64,000 bases of DNA, from positions 18,585 to 82,584 of the forward strand of contig CAZHOV010000002.1 in the NCBI GenBank assembly GCA_964534315.1. Direction: 5' to 3'. Below are positions 52,794 through 61,008 of the stretch, in pieces (within the stretch, counting starts at the first letter, position 1; each line of letters starts with the position of its first letter). The position numbers and the translations under genes were made by a program. The notes below the pieces were generated by a model that searched no databases, was not told the origin of the DNA, and was given only the letters and a program-made list of their open reading frames with translations. The DNA comes from CAZHOV01 sp964534315. GTDB lineage: Bacteria; Bacteroidota; Bacteroidia; Chitinophagales; Saprospiraceae.

Positions 52794-53618
52794 TTAGTCC
52801 CAATCCAGCATAGCCGGGCGGGCATCGATCTGAATTTCGGGGGAAGCTTCGCGTTCTCCGGGGGCCAGGGACACAGGTCCTCGGCCTACTTCGCCCATAA
52901 TTTCGAGGATTTTACCTTCTTTCCAGTCGATGCGCAGTTCTACACTGGTAAATGCAAAGGTCAGGTCTTTTTCTCCCTGGAAGGTAATTGCTTTTTTCTT
53001 ATCCGATTTCACATCGACTTTTGCTTCAGAGTCGCTCACGACGCTCTCGATCAAGGGTACGTTAATCTCAAAAGAGGAGTCTGACGTTTTATCAATATTC
53101 AGGGTAAATCCGGAGCTGACGATGACCGAATTGACCACCATAAATTTCTTGGGTCCGTCCACTGATTTGAACATACCCAATGCAGGGTTCTCTACATCTA
53201 GCCGTACGTCTTTGATGACACTTCCAAATTCATTGATATCAAAATAGACACGTTTTGAGTTGTCAAAGGAAAAGGACACTTCTCTGGCGCCCTTCAAGGC
53301 GGCATCAACTGGAGAGGCGTCAATATTCAATCCCTTCAAAAACCCATTCAATATTTTGAGTCCGAAGCTCAAATCTACCGATTGCGTTTTGTTGGTATTC
53401 ATATTGGCCATCGCCGAATCGTGAAATCCCAAGACAATATCATCCACATTTTGAAGTAAATATTTCAGGTGCCCCCGAAACTCTGCCTTCCCGCTATCAA
53501 GAGCAAAGCAGGTTAGCGGTTGCACTCTGGTTTCAGGTACCCTAAGGGGAGTGGCTCTAAAGGTATTACGTAGTTCCCGGATCAACGCGTCTTCAGTACA
53601 AACTCTAAAAAAAGACAT
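52794..53618 (-). CDS. Bacterial gasdermin (bGSDM) pore-forming effector
   Basis: 274 residues, the normal length of bacterial gasdermins. Family-like segments in order: LRVPETRVQPL (25-35), GHLKYLL (49-55), LSFGLKILNGFLKGLN (83-98), a DAALKGAREVSFSFDN strand (105-120), FMVVNSVIVSSGFTLNID (159-176), an INVPLIESVVSDSEAKVDV stretch (185-203), and ITFQGEKDLTFAFTSVEL (211-228). A Cys at position 7 fits the N-terminal palmitoylated Cys of known members. The C-terminal 25-35 residues after the last strand would be the inhibitory peptide. Release by the adjacent caspase-like protease would let the N-terminal domain form large inner-membrane pores and kill the cell. Assigned from remembered family patterns, without a database search. 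Confidence 0.82.
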   Translation of the reverse strand: MSFFRVCTEDALIRELRNTFRATPLRVPETRVQPLTCFALDSGKAEFRGHLKYLLQNVDDIVLGFHDSAMANMNTNKTQSVDLSFGLKILNGFLKGLNIDASPVDAALKGAREVSFSFDNSKRVYFDINEFGSVIKDVRLDVENPALGMFKSVDGPKKFMVVNSVIVSSGFTLNIDKTSDSSFEINVPLIESVVSDSEAKVDVKSDKKKAITFQGEKDLTFAFTSVELRIDWKEGKILEIMGEVGRGPVSLAPGEREASPEIQIDARPAMLDWD

Positions 53619-53658
53619 AACAGCGATTTTTGAGGTGAACGATTTGTTTAAAACTTTG

Positions 53659-53666
53659 CCAAGATA
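53659..53666 (-). promoter_or_regulatory. Weak candidate promoter before the gasdermin gene
   Basis: TATCTTGG on the minus strand differs from TAnnTTTG at one position and lies 40 bases before the gasdermin ATG, in the 142-bp gap after the lipoprotein gene. It would let gasdermin and caspase be made apart from the upstream genes. Confidence 0.3.
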
Positions 53667-53760
53667 GTAAATTGTATGGAAAATTGATTCCTATAGATAA
53701 CCCTCCGTTTATTACCCCCTCCCAACCCGCCTAAAGTTTGCCTGGTTCATTCTATCCTGG

Positions 53761-54366
53761 TTAATTACTATAATAGTAGAGCCCATTAACCGTTTTACCG
53801 GTTGCCCCTGCCATGATAGCGGTATACAAGTTGGTAGCCCCTCTAAATACCTGATTATTATTGAGGGGGTAGTCGATATGGAATTTTCCGGTGGGGATAT
53901 TCAGATTAAAAAAGTAGTGGAGGTCCTTTTTATTCGTGAGTTTTCTCAGTGTTTTTATGGTAATATCTTTAATTTGTTGTTCGGAATAGGCTTTCCCGGT
54001 TTCAAGACTTTTGACAATATCATCTGAAATACCCGCAAAAATATTATTTATCTGTTGCCGGTAAGCCTCCTGCACCAGTTTGGGTTGGTTCAGTAAGACC
54101 TTTCCGCTTTTGTCGATCAGTTGGAATTCAAGGGCGGCATTTTTGGTGACCTGACGGGTAATCGGAGAAACCCCCATCTTGGCTACCGGGGCAATCGGCA
54201 CGCTTTTAGGTTTGAAGTTTTTAGGTATCGCCTTGCTAATATTTTTGAGATTGCGCGGTTTCAATAGTTCTTTACCTCCCCGGACACAACCGCTACAAGA
54301 AGAAAAAAACAATGCTCCACCGAATAAAATTATGACCCAAATAGAAAAAGCTGATCTACAATTCAT
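53761..54366 (-). CDS. Lipoprotein of unknown function in the gasdermin locus
   Basis: 201 residues. The signal (WVIILFGGALFFSSC) ends in a lipobox with two close cysteines (SSCSGC). A basic linker (KPRNLKNISKAIPKNFKPKS) precedes a domain of about 130 residues containing VTKNAALEFQLIDKSGKVLL, EAYRQQINNIFAGISDDIVKSLE and YFFNLNIPTGKFHIDYPLNN. No family is recognised. Its start overlaps the end of the EAD11/TPR gene by 11 bases, which implies translational coupling, and the gasdermin gene follows 142 bases downstream. It may place an input step of the system in the envelope; this is inference. Confidence 0.7.
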   Translation of the reverse strand: MNCRSAFSIWVIILFGGALFFSSCSGCVRGGKELLKPRNLKNISKAIPKNFKPKSVPIAPVAKMGVSPITRQVTKNAALEFQLIDKSGKVLLNQPKLVQEAYRQQINNIFAGISDDIVKSLETGKAYSEQQIKDITIKTLRKLTNKKDLHYFFNLNIPTGKFHIDYPLNNNQVFRGATNLYTAIMAGATGKTVNGLYYYSN

Positions 54367-54976
54367 GCTTTACAATTTCAATTTCTCGATCTGCTAAATT
54401 ACTACCTAAAAGCTTTATTTGCAACCAATCATCCAGTGCTTCTTGTTTTTTTCCAAGTTGGTAATACACCATTCCCCTATTATAATAACCGTGTGGCTCA
54501 TTACTGTCCAGTTCAATAACTCTGGTGAAATCTTCCAGTCCTTCTTGCCAATTACCCAACGCAATATGGGCAGCTCCCCTTTCAAGGTAAGATTGGACAT
54601 GTTCCGGATAGGCCTCAATGGCCTTTTTAAAGTATTCTAATGCTTGTTTGTATTTTTCATTGCGGATCTGCTCCCCTCCAAACTCATAGTAATATTCCGC
54701 CAATTTCTGATCTGCTTCGCTCTTATTAGTCGATTCTGAAAGAGACAACCACCGTAAGAAGGCAATAACGATCTGATTTTTTTCAACTTCCAGCTCTTCT
54801 GAGGCGTCTTGCGCAGTCTCTTTGCTTCGATACTCCGATAATCGATGGTTCAACAAACGCAGTTTGTCTAAGTGGTCTGCATCACCACCTAGTTCATAAC
54901 TCAGCTCAAAAGCCTTTTCCAGCTGATTTTTTATGGTCAGTAATCGTATGTAGTCGATCTTGTCTTGCAGCTTCAT
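54356..54976 (-). CDS. EAD11-like / TPR adaptor protein
   Basis: 206 residues. Residues 1-78 fit the pattern of effector-associated domain 11: IDYIRLLTIKNQLEKAFELS, then a LLNHRLSEYR helix, then VEKNQIVIAFLRWL. EADs are small helical adaptors that recruit effectors, often caspase-like proteases, in prokaryotic conflict systems. Three TPR units follow at about 90-122, 124-157 and 158-191 (EKYKQALEYFKKAIEAYPE, GNWQEGLEDFTRVIELDSN, GKKQEALDDWLQIK). It overlaps the lipoprotein gene and precedes the gasdermin and protease genes on the same strand. A cytoplasmic scaffold role is likely; the EAD call is by eye. Confidence 0.65.
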   Translation of the reverse strand: MKLQDKIDYIRLLTIKNQLEKAFELSYELGGDADHLDKLRLLNHRLSEYRSKETAQDASEELEVEKNQIVIAFLRWLSLSESTNKSEADQKLAEYYYEFGGEQIRNEKYKQALEYFKKAIEAYPEHVQSYLERGAAHIALGNWQEGLEDFTRVIELDSNEPHGYYNRGMVYYQLGKKQEALDDWLQIKLLGSNLADREIEIVKHEL

Positions 54977-54991
54977 AATGCAGTGTTGGTT

Positions 54992-55051
54992 GAAGTATGA
55001 AGTATGAAGTATGAAGTATGAAGTATAAAGTATGAAGTATAAAGTATGAAG
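54992..55051. repeat. 7-bp tandem array (GAAGTAT/AAAGTAT)
   Basis: About eight heptads GAAGTAT, GAAGTAT, GAAGTAT, GAAGTAT, AAAGTAT, GAAGTAT, AAAGTAT, GAAG lie 15 bases upstream of the EAD11/TPR gene start, within the 200-bp gap to the next gene. Confidence 0.88.
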
Positions 55052-55176
55052 CTAAAGGTATTATAAATTTATGCTGAAGGTCGAATTTGACCTATACCTT
55101 TGTCATAACTGTAATCAAAAGGGTGTCTCAAAGTTTCTACCACTTTTTCAAATACCCGCTGCGAGCTAATTCCTTC

Positions 55177-55671
55177 TCATACCTCTGGTTTATCCTCAGC
55201 AAAGAAGCCATCGACAATTGTTTTGCTCATAATAAAGATGACTTCCCGGCCGGGGGGAGTAATATCCTGATCTTCATCGGGAACGGTGAAGTCTTCAATA
55301 AAGGCCAGTAGGTCTTCCTCCGGATAGTTTTCATAAAAAACGGTAATTCGTTCTGCAAAGCCCTTTGCTTTTTGCATTTGCAGCGTTTCCCAGTTTTTAT
55401 CTTCCCATTGTTCAAGTTTTTCGGGAGCTATTTCCGGGAGTTCTTCTTTGAGCGTCTCTTTTACGGAAAGAACAATGACCATGGCGATAAACAGGAAGTA
55501 TTCCCGTTCTATTTCTGTCAGCACCTTGGTTTGGTCCGAAAAAATATAGGAGAACAGGAATGGAAATTCCTCCTGTAAGTCTTCCACCAATTCATTAAAT
55601 GGTGCGTCCTTGTCAGAAAGTTGATCCAGCTTGGCTGTGATTTTGTCTATTGTTTTTTCTGTTACCTGCAT
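55177..55671 (-). CDS. Acidic hypothetical protein upstream of the EAD11/TPR gene
   Basis: 164 residues from the ATG at 55671 (MQVTEKTIDKI); the frame reads back to a TTG at 55698, but that segment is a residual heptad stretch (CTTAAGTCTGAGG). The protein is strongly acidic and helical: ITAKLDQLSDKDAPFNELVEDL, a hydrophobic YFLFIAMVIVLSV segment that could be a buried or membrane helix, and EDFTVPDEDQDITPPGREVIF near the end. No family is recognised. It lies between the OmpA-type protein gene and the gasdermin locus on the same strand. Confidence 0.65.
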   Translation of the reverse strand: MQVTEKTIDKITAKLDQLSDKDAPFNELVEDLQEEFPFLFSYIFSDQTKVLTEIEREYFLFIAMVIVLSVKETLKEELPEIAPEKLEQWEDKNWETLQMQKAKGFAERITVFYENYPEEDLLAFIEDFTVPDEDQDITPPGREVIFIMSKTIVDGFFAEDKPEV

Positions 55672-55737
55672 TTTTTGAGTCTTAAGTCTGAGGAACAAAG
55701 AAACAAAAAAAAATCAACCGATCAATTATTTGGTCCT

Positions 55738-58365
55738 TTACCGATTGATTCCGATGATCTTTACTTCCACGCGTTGGTTGAGGAGGCGCCCTCGATCGGT
55801 ATCGTTGGAGGCGATGGGTTTGGAGGCGCCATAGCCTTTATATTGGATTCTATCAGAAGCAATGCCCTGAGCGATGAGATAGTTGGCAACTACCTGAGCG
55901 CGGAGTTGGGAAAGCACCTCTGCAAATGATCTGCTACACTGATTATTGGTATAGCCGCCGATCTCTACTTCCAGCTCCGGATAATTGAAAAGCAGGGCGA
56001 TCAATTGATTGAGTTCCCGGAAAGAGGCAGGTTTCAGACGAGCTTTATTGGCGTCGAAGAATACATTTTGCAGGGTGATAATCTTTCCGACTTCAGCGGG
56101 TATCAGGAGGATATCCTTTTGTAAAATCCAGTTTTCTTTTTGGTTGGTAAAATCTGGCGGATCATTCCAAAGCGGGTTAGCAATGGAATCTGGAAAAACC
56201 TGATCGAAGGATTCATCTTTCAGTTGCTGACGGAGCATGTATTCCAGTTCCCGCCGGAGTTTTGCTTCTAGTTCTTTCTTCAGATTATACTCTAGTTCGA
56301 TCCTGAGTTCTCGCTCAATCTCCGGGGTCAGTTCGGCACGGAGGGCATCTTGAACTTCTTCATACATCAATTGTCTGAGTTCCATTTTTACAGTACTCCA
56401 AGCCTGGTCGGTCTGAGTAGAGGCGGAGGAAGATAAGTCGCCAGTGTATTGATCTTTCACCCTACTCTGGAAATGAGCGGTCACATTAGCTTTTACTTTA
56501 TTGAGGATATTTTCAGAAAGTTTATTTTGAAATTCTACTGGTAGCGAACCACTTACTTCCCGAATGACTTCTTCCGTCAGTTCTTCTTGGATGTCTACCA
56601 GCAAGTGGGGTTTAACAGTATTGACCAAATCATTCCAGACCATCTCCTGAAGTTGTTCAAAAGACAGGTCGTCCAACGTTGCTGTATTACCTTTGGGCGT
56701 AACCTCTTTTTCCAGTTTTCCCCGCAGGTCTTCCTTAGAAGTCACCGGCTCGTCAGCATATCTTTGGAATTTTTGTTTTAGTTCATCAACTTCATCAGTC
56801 AGTTGAGTATTTTCTTCAGGAGTAGAAGGAGGAATCGTTTCTTTATCATCATTCGTTTTGCTTTGGGTATACTGCTGATACTTCTTTTTCATTTCTAATA
56901 ATTCTGCATCTCTGGTATCATTACCCTCCTCATTTTGAGTAAGTGAGGGCGTTTGCTTACTATCTTCCCAGTCCGTATATTTTTCTTTGAGTTGTTTAAG
57001 GCCCAATTGATCAAGTTTGGTCTTTTTTCTAGATTTTAGTTTTTGTTCTAATTTTGTAGAAGACTCTTTTCGTTTTTCTTTTTTCTGTTCGAGTCGATCA
57101 AGTTCTTCTGTCAACAGCCGGATCTGGCTTTTCAGTTTATTGGCTTTCTCGGGCTCGTAGGCGGGAGCTCCTTTTGCGGTAAGGGTGGTTTCTTCGTAAT
57201 AGTCGAGCTCTTCTTCAGGAGAGATACCAGAGGTGATGAATTCCGTTACGGGTATAAACCCTTCCTTTTCGACCGTAACATGAATATTTTTCCTTGATGG
57301 TAATACAACCTGATAAGCCCCTGATGTTTGCAATTCTTCCAAAACTAATTGATCGCGGAGATCTTTGAGAACAATAGAAGCGGAAGCCGCCTGTTGAGTC
57401 TCTTTATTGATCACTTTTCCTTTGATGAGGAAACCTTTTTGAGGCTGAAACAGGGCAGGTACTCCTGCAGAAAAAAGATCGGATTGGTCGCTTCCTTTAG
57501 CAGCAGCATATAATATATGTTCTCCCGGCACATCAATCCAAAATGTAGATCTTTGATGCTTTGCTGCTTCTTTCAAATGGAGTTGCTGTGGAACAGACCA
57601 ATTGGTCCAGGAATCATCCAGTCGGGTACTCATAAAGATGCCAGGAGCAATAGCTGGGTCGTTTGTTTGTCTGAAGAAATAAAGCGACTTATTATCTGCT
57701 GCAAGGAACATGCGATTTTCAGAAAGGGGAGAGTTAATGGTTTCTCCAAGTAATTTAGGCGTTCCCCATTGCTGATCGTGATTTCTAAAAGCTACCCAAA
57801 GGTCAGTGGTTCCTGTAGCATCAGATGATACAGCGATGAGGCAGGCTTTTTCGTCAAAACTTATCGAATAACTAGTCGAGTTGCTATAGTTGTCAAACTG
57901 ATCGAAGACTACTCTTTCCGGATTACTCCAAATACGTCCGTCTTTTTCTGAAAAATACAACCGGGGAGCGAGGTCGGAAGATTTCTGACTGATAAAATAA
58001 AGGCGGTTACCTCTATTAAAAACAGCTACCGGAAAATTGTCTGAGCCATTATTAATAGGACCTCCCAGGTTAACTGCTTTGCCCCAGCTGCCATCATTCA
58101 TGCGTTGGGATACCCAAATATCTGCCTTGTTCTCTAAACCAAAATTCAGCGGGTGTTGATCACGAGAGAAGAATAGCAAGGTTCTATCTGCCGATAAAAC
58201 CGGATGAGACTCTATGGCAGACGAATTAACGCCCTGCCCCAGACGTTGCTTTACCGGAAAGTCGGGAGCATCAAAAACAAAAGATGCATTCCCTATTACT
58301 CTAATGAATAGAATTATGAGTAGGGATAAAAAAATACTGTATGTATAACGGTTTGGTCTAAACAT
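55738..58365 (-). CDS. OmpA-family protein with PD40 propeller and long coiled coil
   Basis: 875 residues. A signal/anchor (YSIFLSLLIILFIRVIG) is followed by PD40 propeller repeats (about 50-310; for example ESHPVLSADRTLLFFSRDQHP), a carboxypeptidase-regulatory-like domain (about 315-395), a charged coiled coil rich in Lys and Glu (about 400-730), and a C-terminal OmpA peptidoglycan-binding domain (LQNVFFDANKARLKPASFRELN ... GYGASKPIASNDTDRGRLLNQRVEV, cited here as parts). It spans the periplasm and holds the envelope to the wall. In Bacteroidota such proteins accompany T9SS and gliding components. It ends 66 bases before the acidic protein gene of the gasdermin locus. Confidence 0.83.
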   Translation of the reverse strand: MFRPNRYTYSIFLSLLIILFIRVIGNASFVFDAPDFPVKQRLGQGVNSSAIESHPVLSADRTLLFFSRDQHPLNFGLENKADIWVSQRMNDGSWGKAVNLGGPINNGSDNFPVAVFNRGNRLYFISQKSSDLAPRLYFSEKDGRIWSNPERVVFDQFDNYSNSTSYSISFDEKACLIAVSSDATGTTDLWVAFRNHDQQWGTPKLLGETINSPLSENRMFLAADNKSLYFFRQTNDPAIAPGIFMSTRLDDSWTNWSVPQQLHLKEAAKHQRSTFWIDVPGEHILYAAAKGSDQSDLFSAGVPALFQPQKGFLIKGKVINKETQQAASASIVLKDLRDQLVLEELQTSGAYQVVLPSRKNIHVTVEKEGFIPVTEFITSGISPEEELDYYEETTLTAKGAPAYEPEKANKLKSQIRLLTEELDRLEQKKEKRKESSTKLEQKLKSRKKTKLDQLGLKQLKEKYTDWEDSKQTPSLTQNEEGNDTRDAELLEMKKKYQQYTQSKTNDDKETIPPSTPEENTQLTDEVDELKQKFQRYADEPVTSKEDLRGKLEKEVTPKGNTATLDDLSFEQLQEMVWNDLVNTVKPHLLVDIQEELTEEVIREVSGSLPVEFQNKLSENILNKVKANVTAHFQSRVKDQYTGDLSSSASTQTDQAWSTVKMELRQLMYEEVQDALRAELTPEIERELRIELEYNLKKELEAKLRRELEYMLRQQLKDESFDQVFPDSIANPLWNDPPDFTNQKENWILQKDILLIPAEVGKIITLQNVFFDANKARLKPASFRELNQLIALLFNYPELEVEIGGYTNNQCSRSFAEVLSQLRAQVVANYLIAQGIASDRIQYKGYGASKPIASNDTDRGRLLNQRVEVKIIGINR

Positions 58366-58483
58366 AAAAGATGATCAAAACTAAACTATAGAGACCTTCA
58401 AAACGAAGGATGATTTATTTTCTACTAATTAAACGATCTAAATCGCCAAAAAGAAAGTAGTGTTTTGTTAAAAAAATGCTAAT

Positions 58484-58604
58484 TAGTGAAGGACTACCGC
58501 CTTCACTATGTATGAATTGAAGGACTACCGCCTTCAATACACTTCAGGTGAAGGCAAGTAACTTGAGTTCTTCTCTGTCCAGGTGAAGGCGATAGTCCTT
58601 CACC
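58484..58604. repeat. Three REP-like hairpins with base-pair covariation
   Basis: TAGTGAAGG-ACTACCG-CCTTCACTA (58484-58508), ATTGAAGG-ACTACCG-CCTTCAAT (58516-58538) and GGTGAAGG-CGATAGT-CCTTCACC (58582-58604). The second stem replaces G-C by T-A and keeps pairing. The third has a loop complementary to the others, so it points the other way. The cluster ends at the stop of the D-threonine-aldolase-like gene. Confidence 0.75.
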
Positions 58605-59708
58605 CTAGACCAGCGCTAACTTCATCTTTTCGAGGCGGTCGCCGTCTAGCATTTGAAAACAGGGCATTAAGTTGGCAGTTAAGCAGGAATGAATCGGTAA
58701 AAAGGTGAGCAATTCACCTTCTTTTACTTTTTCAATAAAATAATCAGGTGCATGAACGATGCCATGTTCCTGAGATAGGGACTTAAGATAGATGGTTTCT
58801 TCTAGCGGTCCCCATTGATCTTGTTGCAAAGATACATACTTTCCAAAATGTTTTTCACCCTTTTTTCCTATTTGGAATTCTTTTGAAAAGTGGACCGCTC
58901 CTCCGTATATTACAATTTCATTTCGGTCTAAATGTTTGCTGACAACAGGGCAAGCCATGGCCACCGCAACATCAGCTTCTTCGCAGGCGCCGATTTGGTG
59001 TTGCATGAGGTCATAAAAAACAAAGTTTCCGGGTCTCAATTCATCAACATGGGGAAAGTCATCCGCTACGCTGCATGTCGGTGTATCTCCGTAAGAAATA
59101 ATCATGTCTGGAAAGGCAGGTTGGTAGCGTTCTTTTAGGGTAGCTATCTTTGAAAGACATTGTTTATGTACCTGTAAAATTTCTGATTTTCCTCTTGCTG
59201 TATAACTATGTCCAGCATGCCCAAGAAATCCCATAAACCCGATCTTATCAGCTACCAAGAGCTGCTCTGCCAAGGCATCAAGGGTATCAAAATCAGTAGT
59301 ATCCACTCCTGTGCGGTTGTTCCCAAGATTTACCTTGACAAATATGTTAACGGGATATTCCAGGTGTTTATCCAATTGTTGGATAACCTCCTTGGACTCC
59401 ACCAATAAATTCAGGTCTACCTGTTCAGCCAATGCATTGGCTTCCTCCATTTCCAGCAAATTAAACGGAAAAGCTACGGTTATATCGTCCCAGCCATTTT
59501 GTGCAAAATAAGCCGCCATAGAAAGAGAAGAAACGGCAATTTTATGCACTCTGAAAGCCCGAAACCATCGGCCGATTTCAATGGATTGGTGAGTTTTGAA
59601 GTGTGGGCGGAAGATAAGATCGCGTTCTTCAGCCTTATTGGCCATAGCTTCAATGTTTTTTATACACTTTTCTTTATCGACAAGGAGCGTGGGACGTTTG
59701 ATCATCAT
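58605..59708 (-). CDS. D-threonine aldolase-like PLP enzyme (alanine racemase N-terminal fold)
   Basis: 367 residues. The PLP lysine is Lys38 in RPHFKTHQ, the standard position of the D-TA/DSD1 group, and the TIM-barrel segments VFVKVNLGNNRTGV, GFLGHAGHSYTARG, SYGDTPTCS and ELRPGNFVFYD are typical. The C-terminal domain carries HSCLTANLM, where metal ligands (His and Cys) are expected in D-threonine aldolases and D-serine dehydratases. It cleaves or dehydrates a D-beta-hydroxy amino acid. Neither substrate nor operon is evident. Two Met codons at the start leave one residue of doubt. Confidence 0.85.
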   Translation of the reverse strand: MMIKRPTLLVDKEKCIKNIEAMANKAEERDLIFRPHFKTHQSIEIGRWFRAFRVHKIAVSSLSMAAYFAQNGWDDITVAFPFNLLEMEEANALAEQVDLNLLVESKEVIQQLDKHLEYPVNIFVKVNLGNNRTGVDTTDFDTLDALAEQLLVADKIGFMGFLGHAGHSYTARGKSEILQVHKQCLSKIATLKERYQPAFPDMIISYGDTPTCSVADDFPHVDELRPGNFVFYDLMQHQIGACEEADVAVAMACPVVSKHLDRNEIVIYGGAVHFSKEFQIGKKGEKHFGKYVSLQQDQWGPLEETIYLKSLSQEHGIVHAPDYFIEKVKEGELLTFLPIHSCLTANLMPCFQMLDGDRLEKMKLALV

Positions 59709-59768
59709 TTATCTCATGAGTTGTGTTTGTTTGTCTGGATTTCGTTTAGCTGCGCAAGATAGGCATCT

Positions 59769-60992
59769 TTATAAATTTTTACTTCTTTCTATGATCGTCG
59801 CATAACCTTGTCCTACGCCTACGCACATCGTTACTAGAGCATATTTCTTTTGTTGTTTATGCAGCTCGATAGCAGCGGTTTGGAGGATTCGGGCGCCGGT
59901 CATGCCGAGGGGGTGCCCGATAGCAATGGCTCCCCCGTTGGGATTGATTCGTGGATCATCATCTGCGAGGCCGAGCTTGCGGGTACAGGCTAGTGACTGA
60001 GCAGCGAAGGCTTCGTTAAGTTCCACAATGTCCATATCATCCAGGGGCAGTCCGGCTTTGGCCAGGGCTTTTTGGGAAGCTTTTACCGGGCCGATTCCCA
60101 TAATTCGGGGCTCAACACCGACGACTGCGGAAGAAACGATACGCACCAGCGGCTTGAGGTCATATCTTTTTACCGCATCTTCAGACGCTACCAATAGGGC
60201 GGCTGCTCCGTCGTTCAGGCCGGAGGCATTTCCTGCTGTGACGGTCCCTCCATCTTCCTGTTTTTTAAAGGCTGTTCTTAGCTTGGCCAGGATCTCAGGA
60301 GTCGTCTTTGGTTTGATAAACTCATCGTTGTCAAAAATAATGGGATCTTTCTTCCGCTGTGGAATCTCCACAGGCACAATCTCTTCCGCCAAACGGCCGG
60401 ACTCCATCGCTTTAGTTGCTTTCATTTGCGACCAATAGGCAAATTTATCCTGATCTTCCCGGCTGATATTATACATTTCCACCAGATTCTCAGCGGTTTG
60501 TCCCATAGCATGGGTGCCGTAAAGCTCCTCCATTTTTTTATTAACAAATCGCCAGCCAAAGCTGGAGTCATGCATTTCCGCATCATTTCCGAAAGGTCGC
60601 GAGACCTTAGAGATCACCCAGGGGCCGCGTGTCATATGTTCTACTCCTCCCGTGATAAACAAATCGCCATCGCCAGTTTTGATTGCCCTATTAGCATGAA
60701 TCGTTGCCGACATCCCTGAAGCGCAGAGGCGGTTGACCGTTTCGCCCGGTACATCAAACGGAATACCTGCCAGGAGGAGGGCCATGCGAGCTACATTTCG
60801 GTTATCTTCCCCAGCCTGGTTGGCGCAGCCCAGGATGACATCATCAATTGCATTGACATCGATGTTGGGGTTTCGGTCTAGCAATGCCTTAATGGTGTGT
60901 GCGGCAAGATCATCGGTTCGTATGGTCGAGAGGGTGCCTCTGAATTTTCCGATGGGAGTTCTGATTCCGTCTATGATAAAAGCTTCTTTCAT
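59769..60992 (-). CDS. Thiolase, 3-oxoadipyl-CoA thiolase-like
   Basis: 407 residues. The nucleophilic Cys is in NRLCASGM, the His in GGAIAIGHPLGMTGARI and the second Cys in VTMCVGVGQGYA; all are intact. The segments DDVILGCANQAGEDNRNVARMA and SSFGWRFVNKKMEELYG match the PcaF/PaaJ subgroup, which thiolyses 3-oxoadipyl-CoA in aromatic degradation; acetyl-CoA acetyltransferase activity is an alternative. A PaaI-type thioesterase lies at the window edge on the same strand, which agrees mildly with a phenylacetate link. Confidence 0.88.
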   Translation of the reverse strand: MKEAFIIDGIRTPIGKFRGTLSTIRTDDLAAHTIKALLDRNPNIDVNAIDDVILGCANQAGEDNRNVARMALLLAGIPFDVPGETVNRLCASGMSATIHANRAIKTGDGDLFITGGVEHMTRGPWVISKVSRPFGNDAEMHDSSFGWRFVNKKMEELYGTHAMGQTAENLVEMYNISREDQDKFAYWSQMKATKAMESGRLAEEIVPVEIPQRKKDPIIFDNDEFIKPKTTPEILAKLRTAFKKQEDGGTVTAGNASGLNDGAAALLVASEDAVKRYDLKPLVRIVSSAVVGVEPRIMGIGPVKASQKALAKAGLPLDDMDIVELNEAFAAQSLACTRKLGLADDDPRINPNGGAIAIGHPLGMTGARILQTAAIELHKQQKKYALVTMCVGVGQGYATIIERSKNL

Positions 60993-61008
60993 ATTTGAAG
61001 GATTGAAT

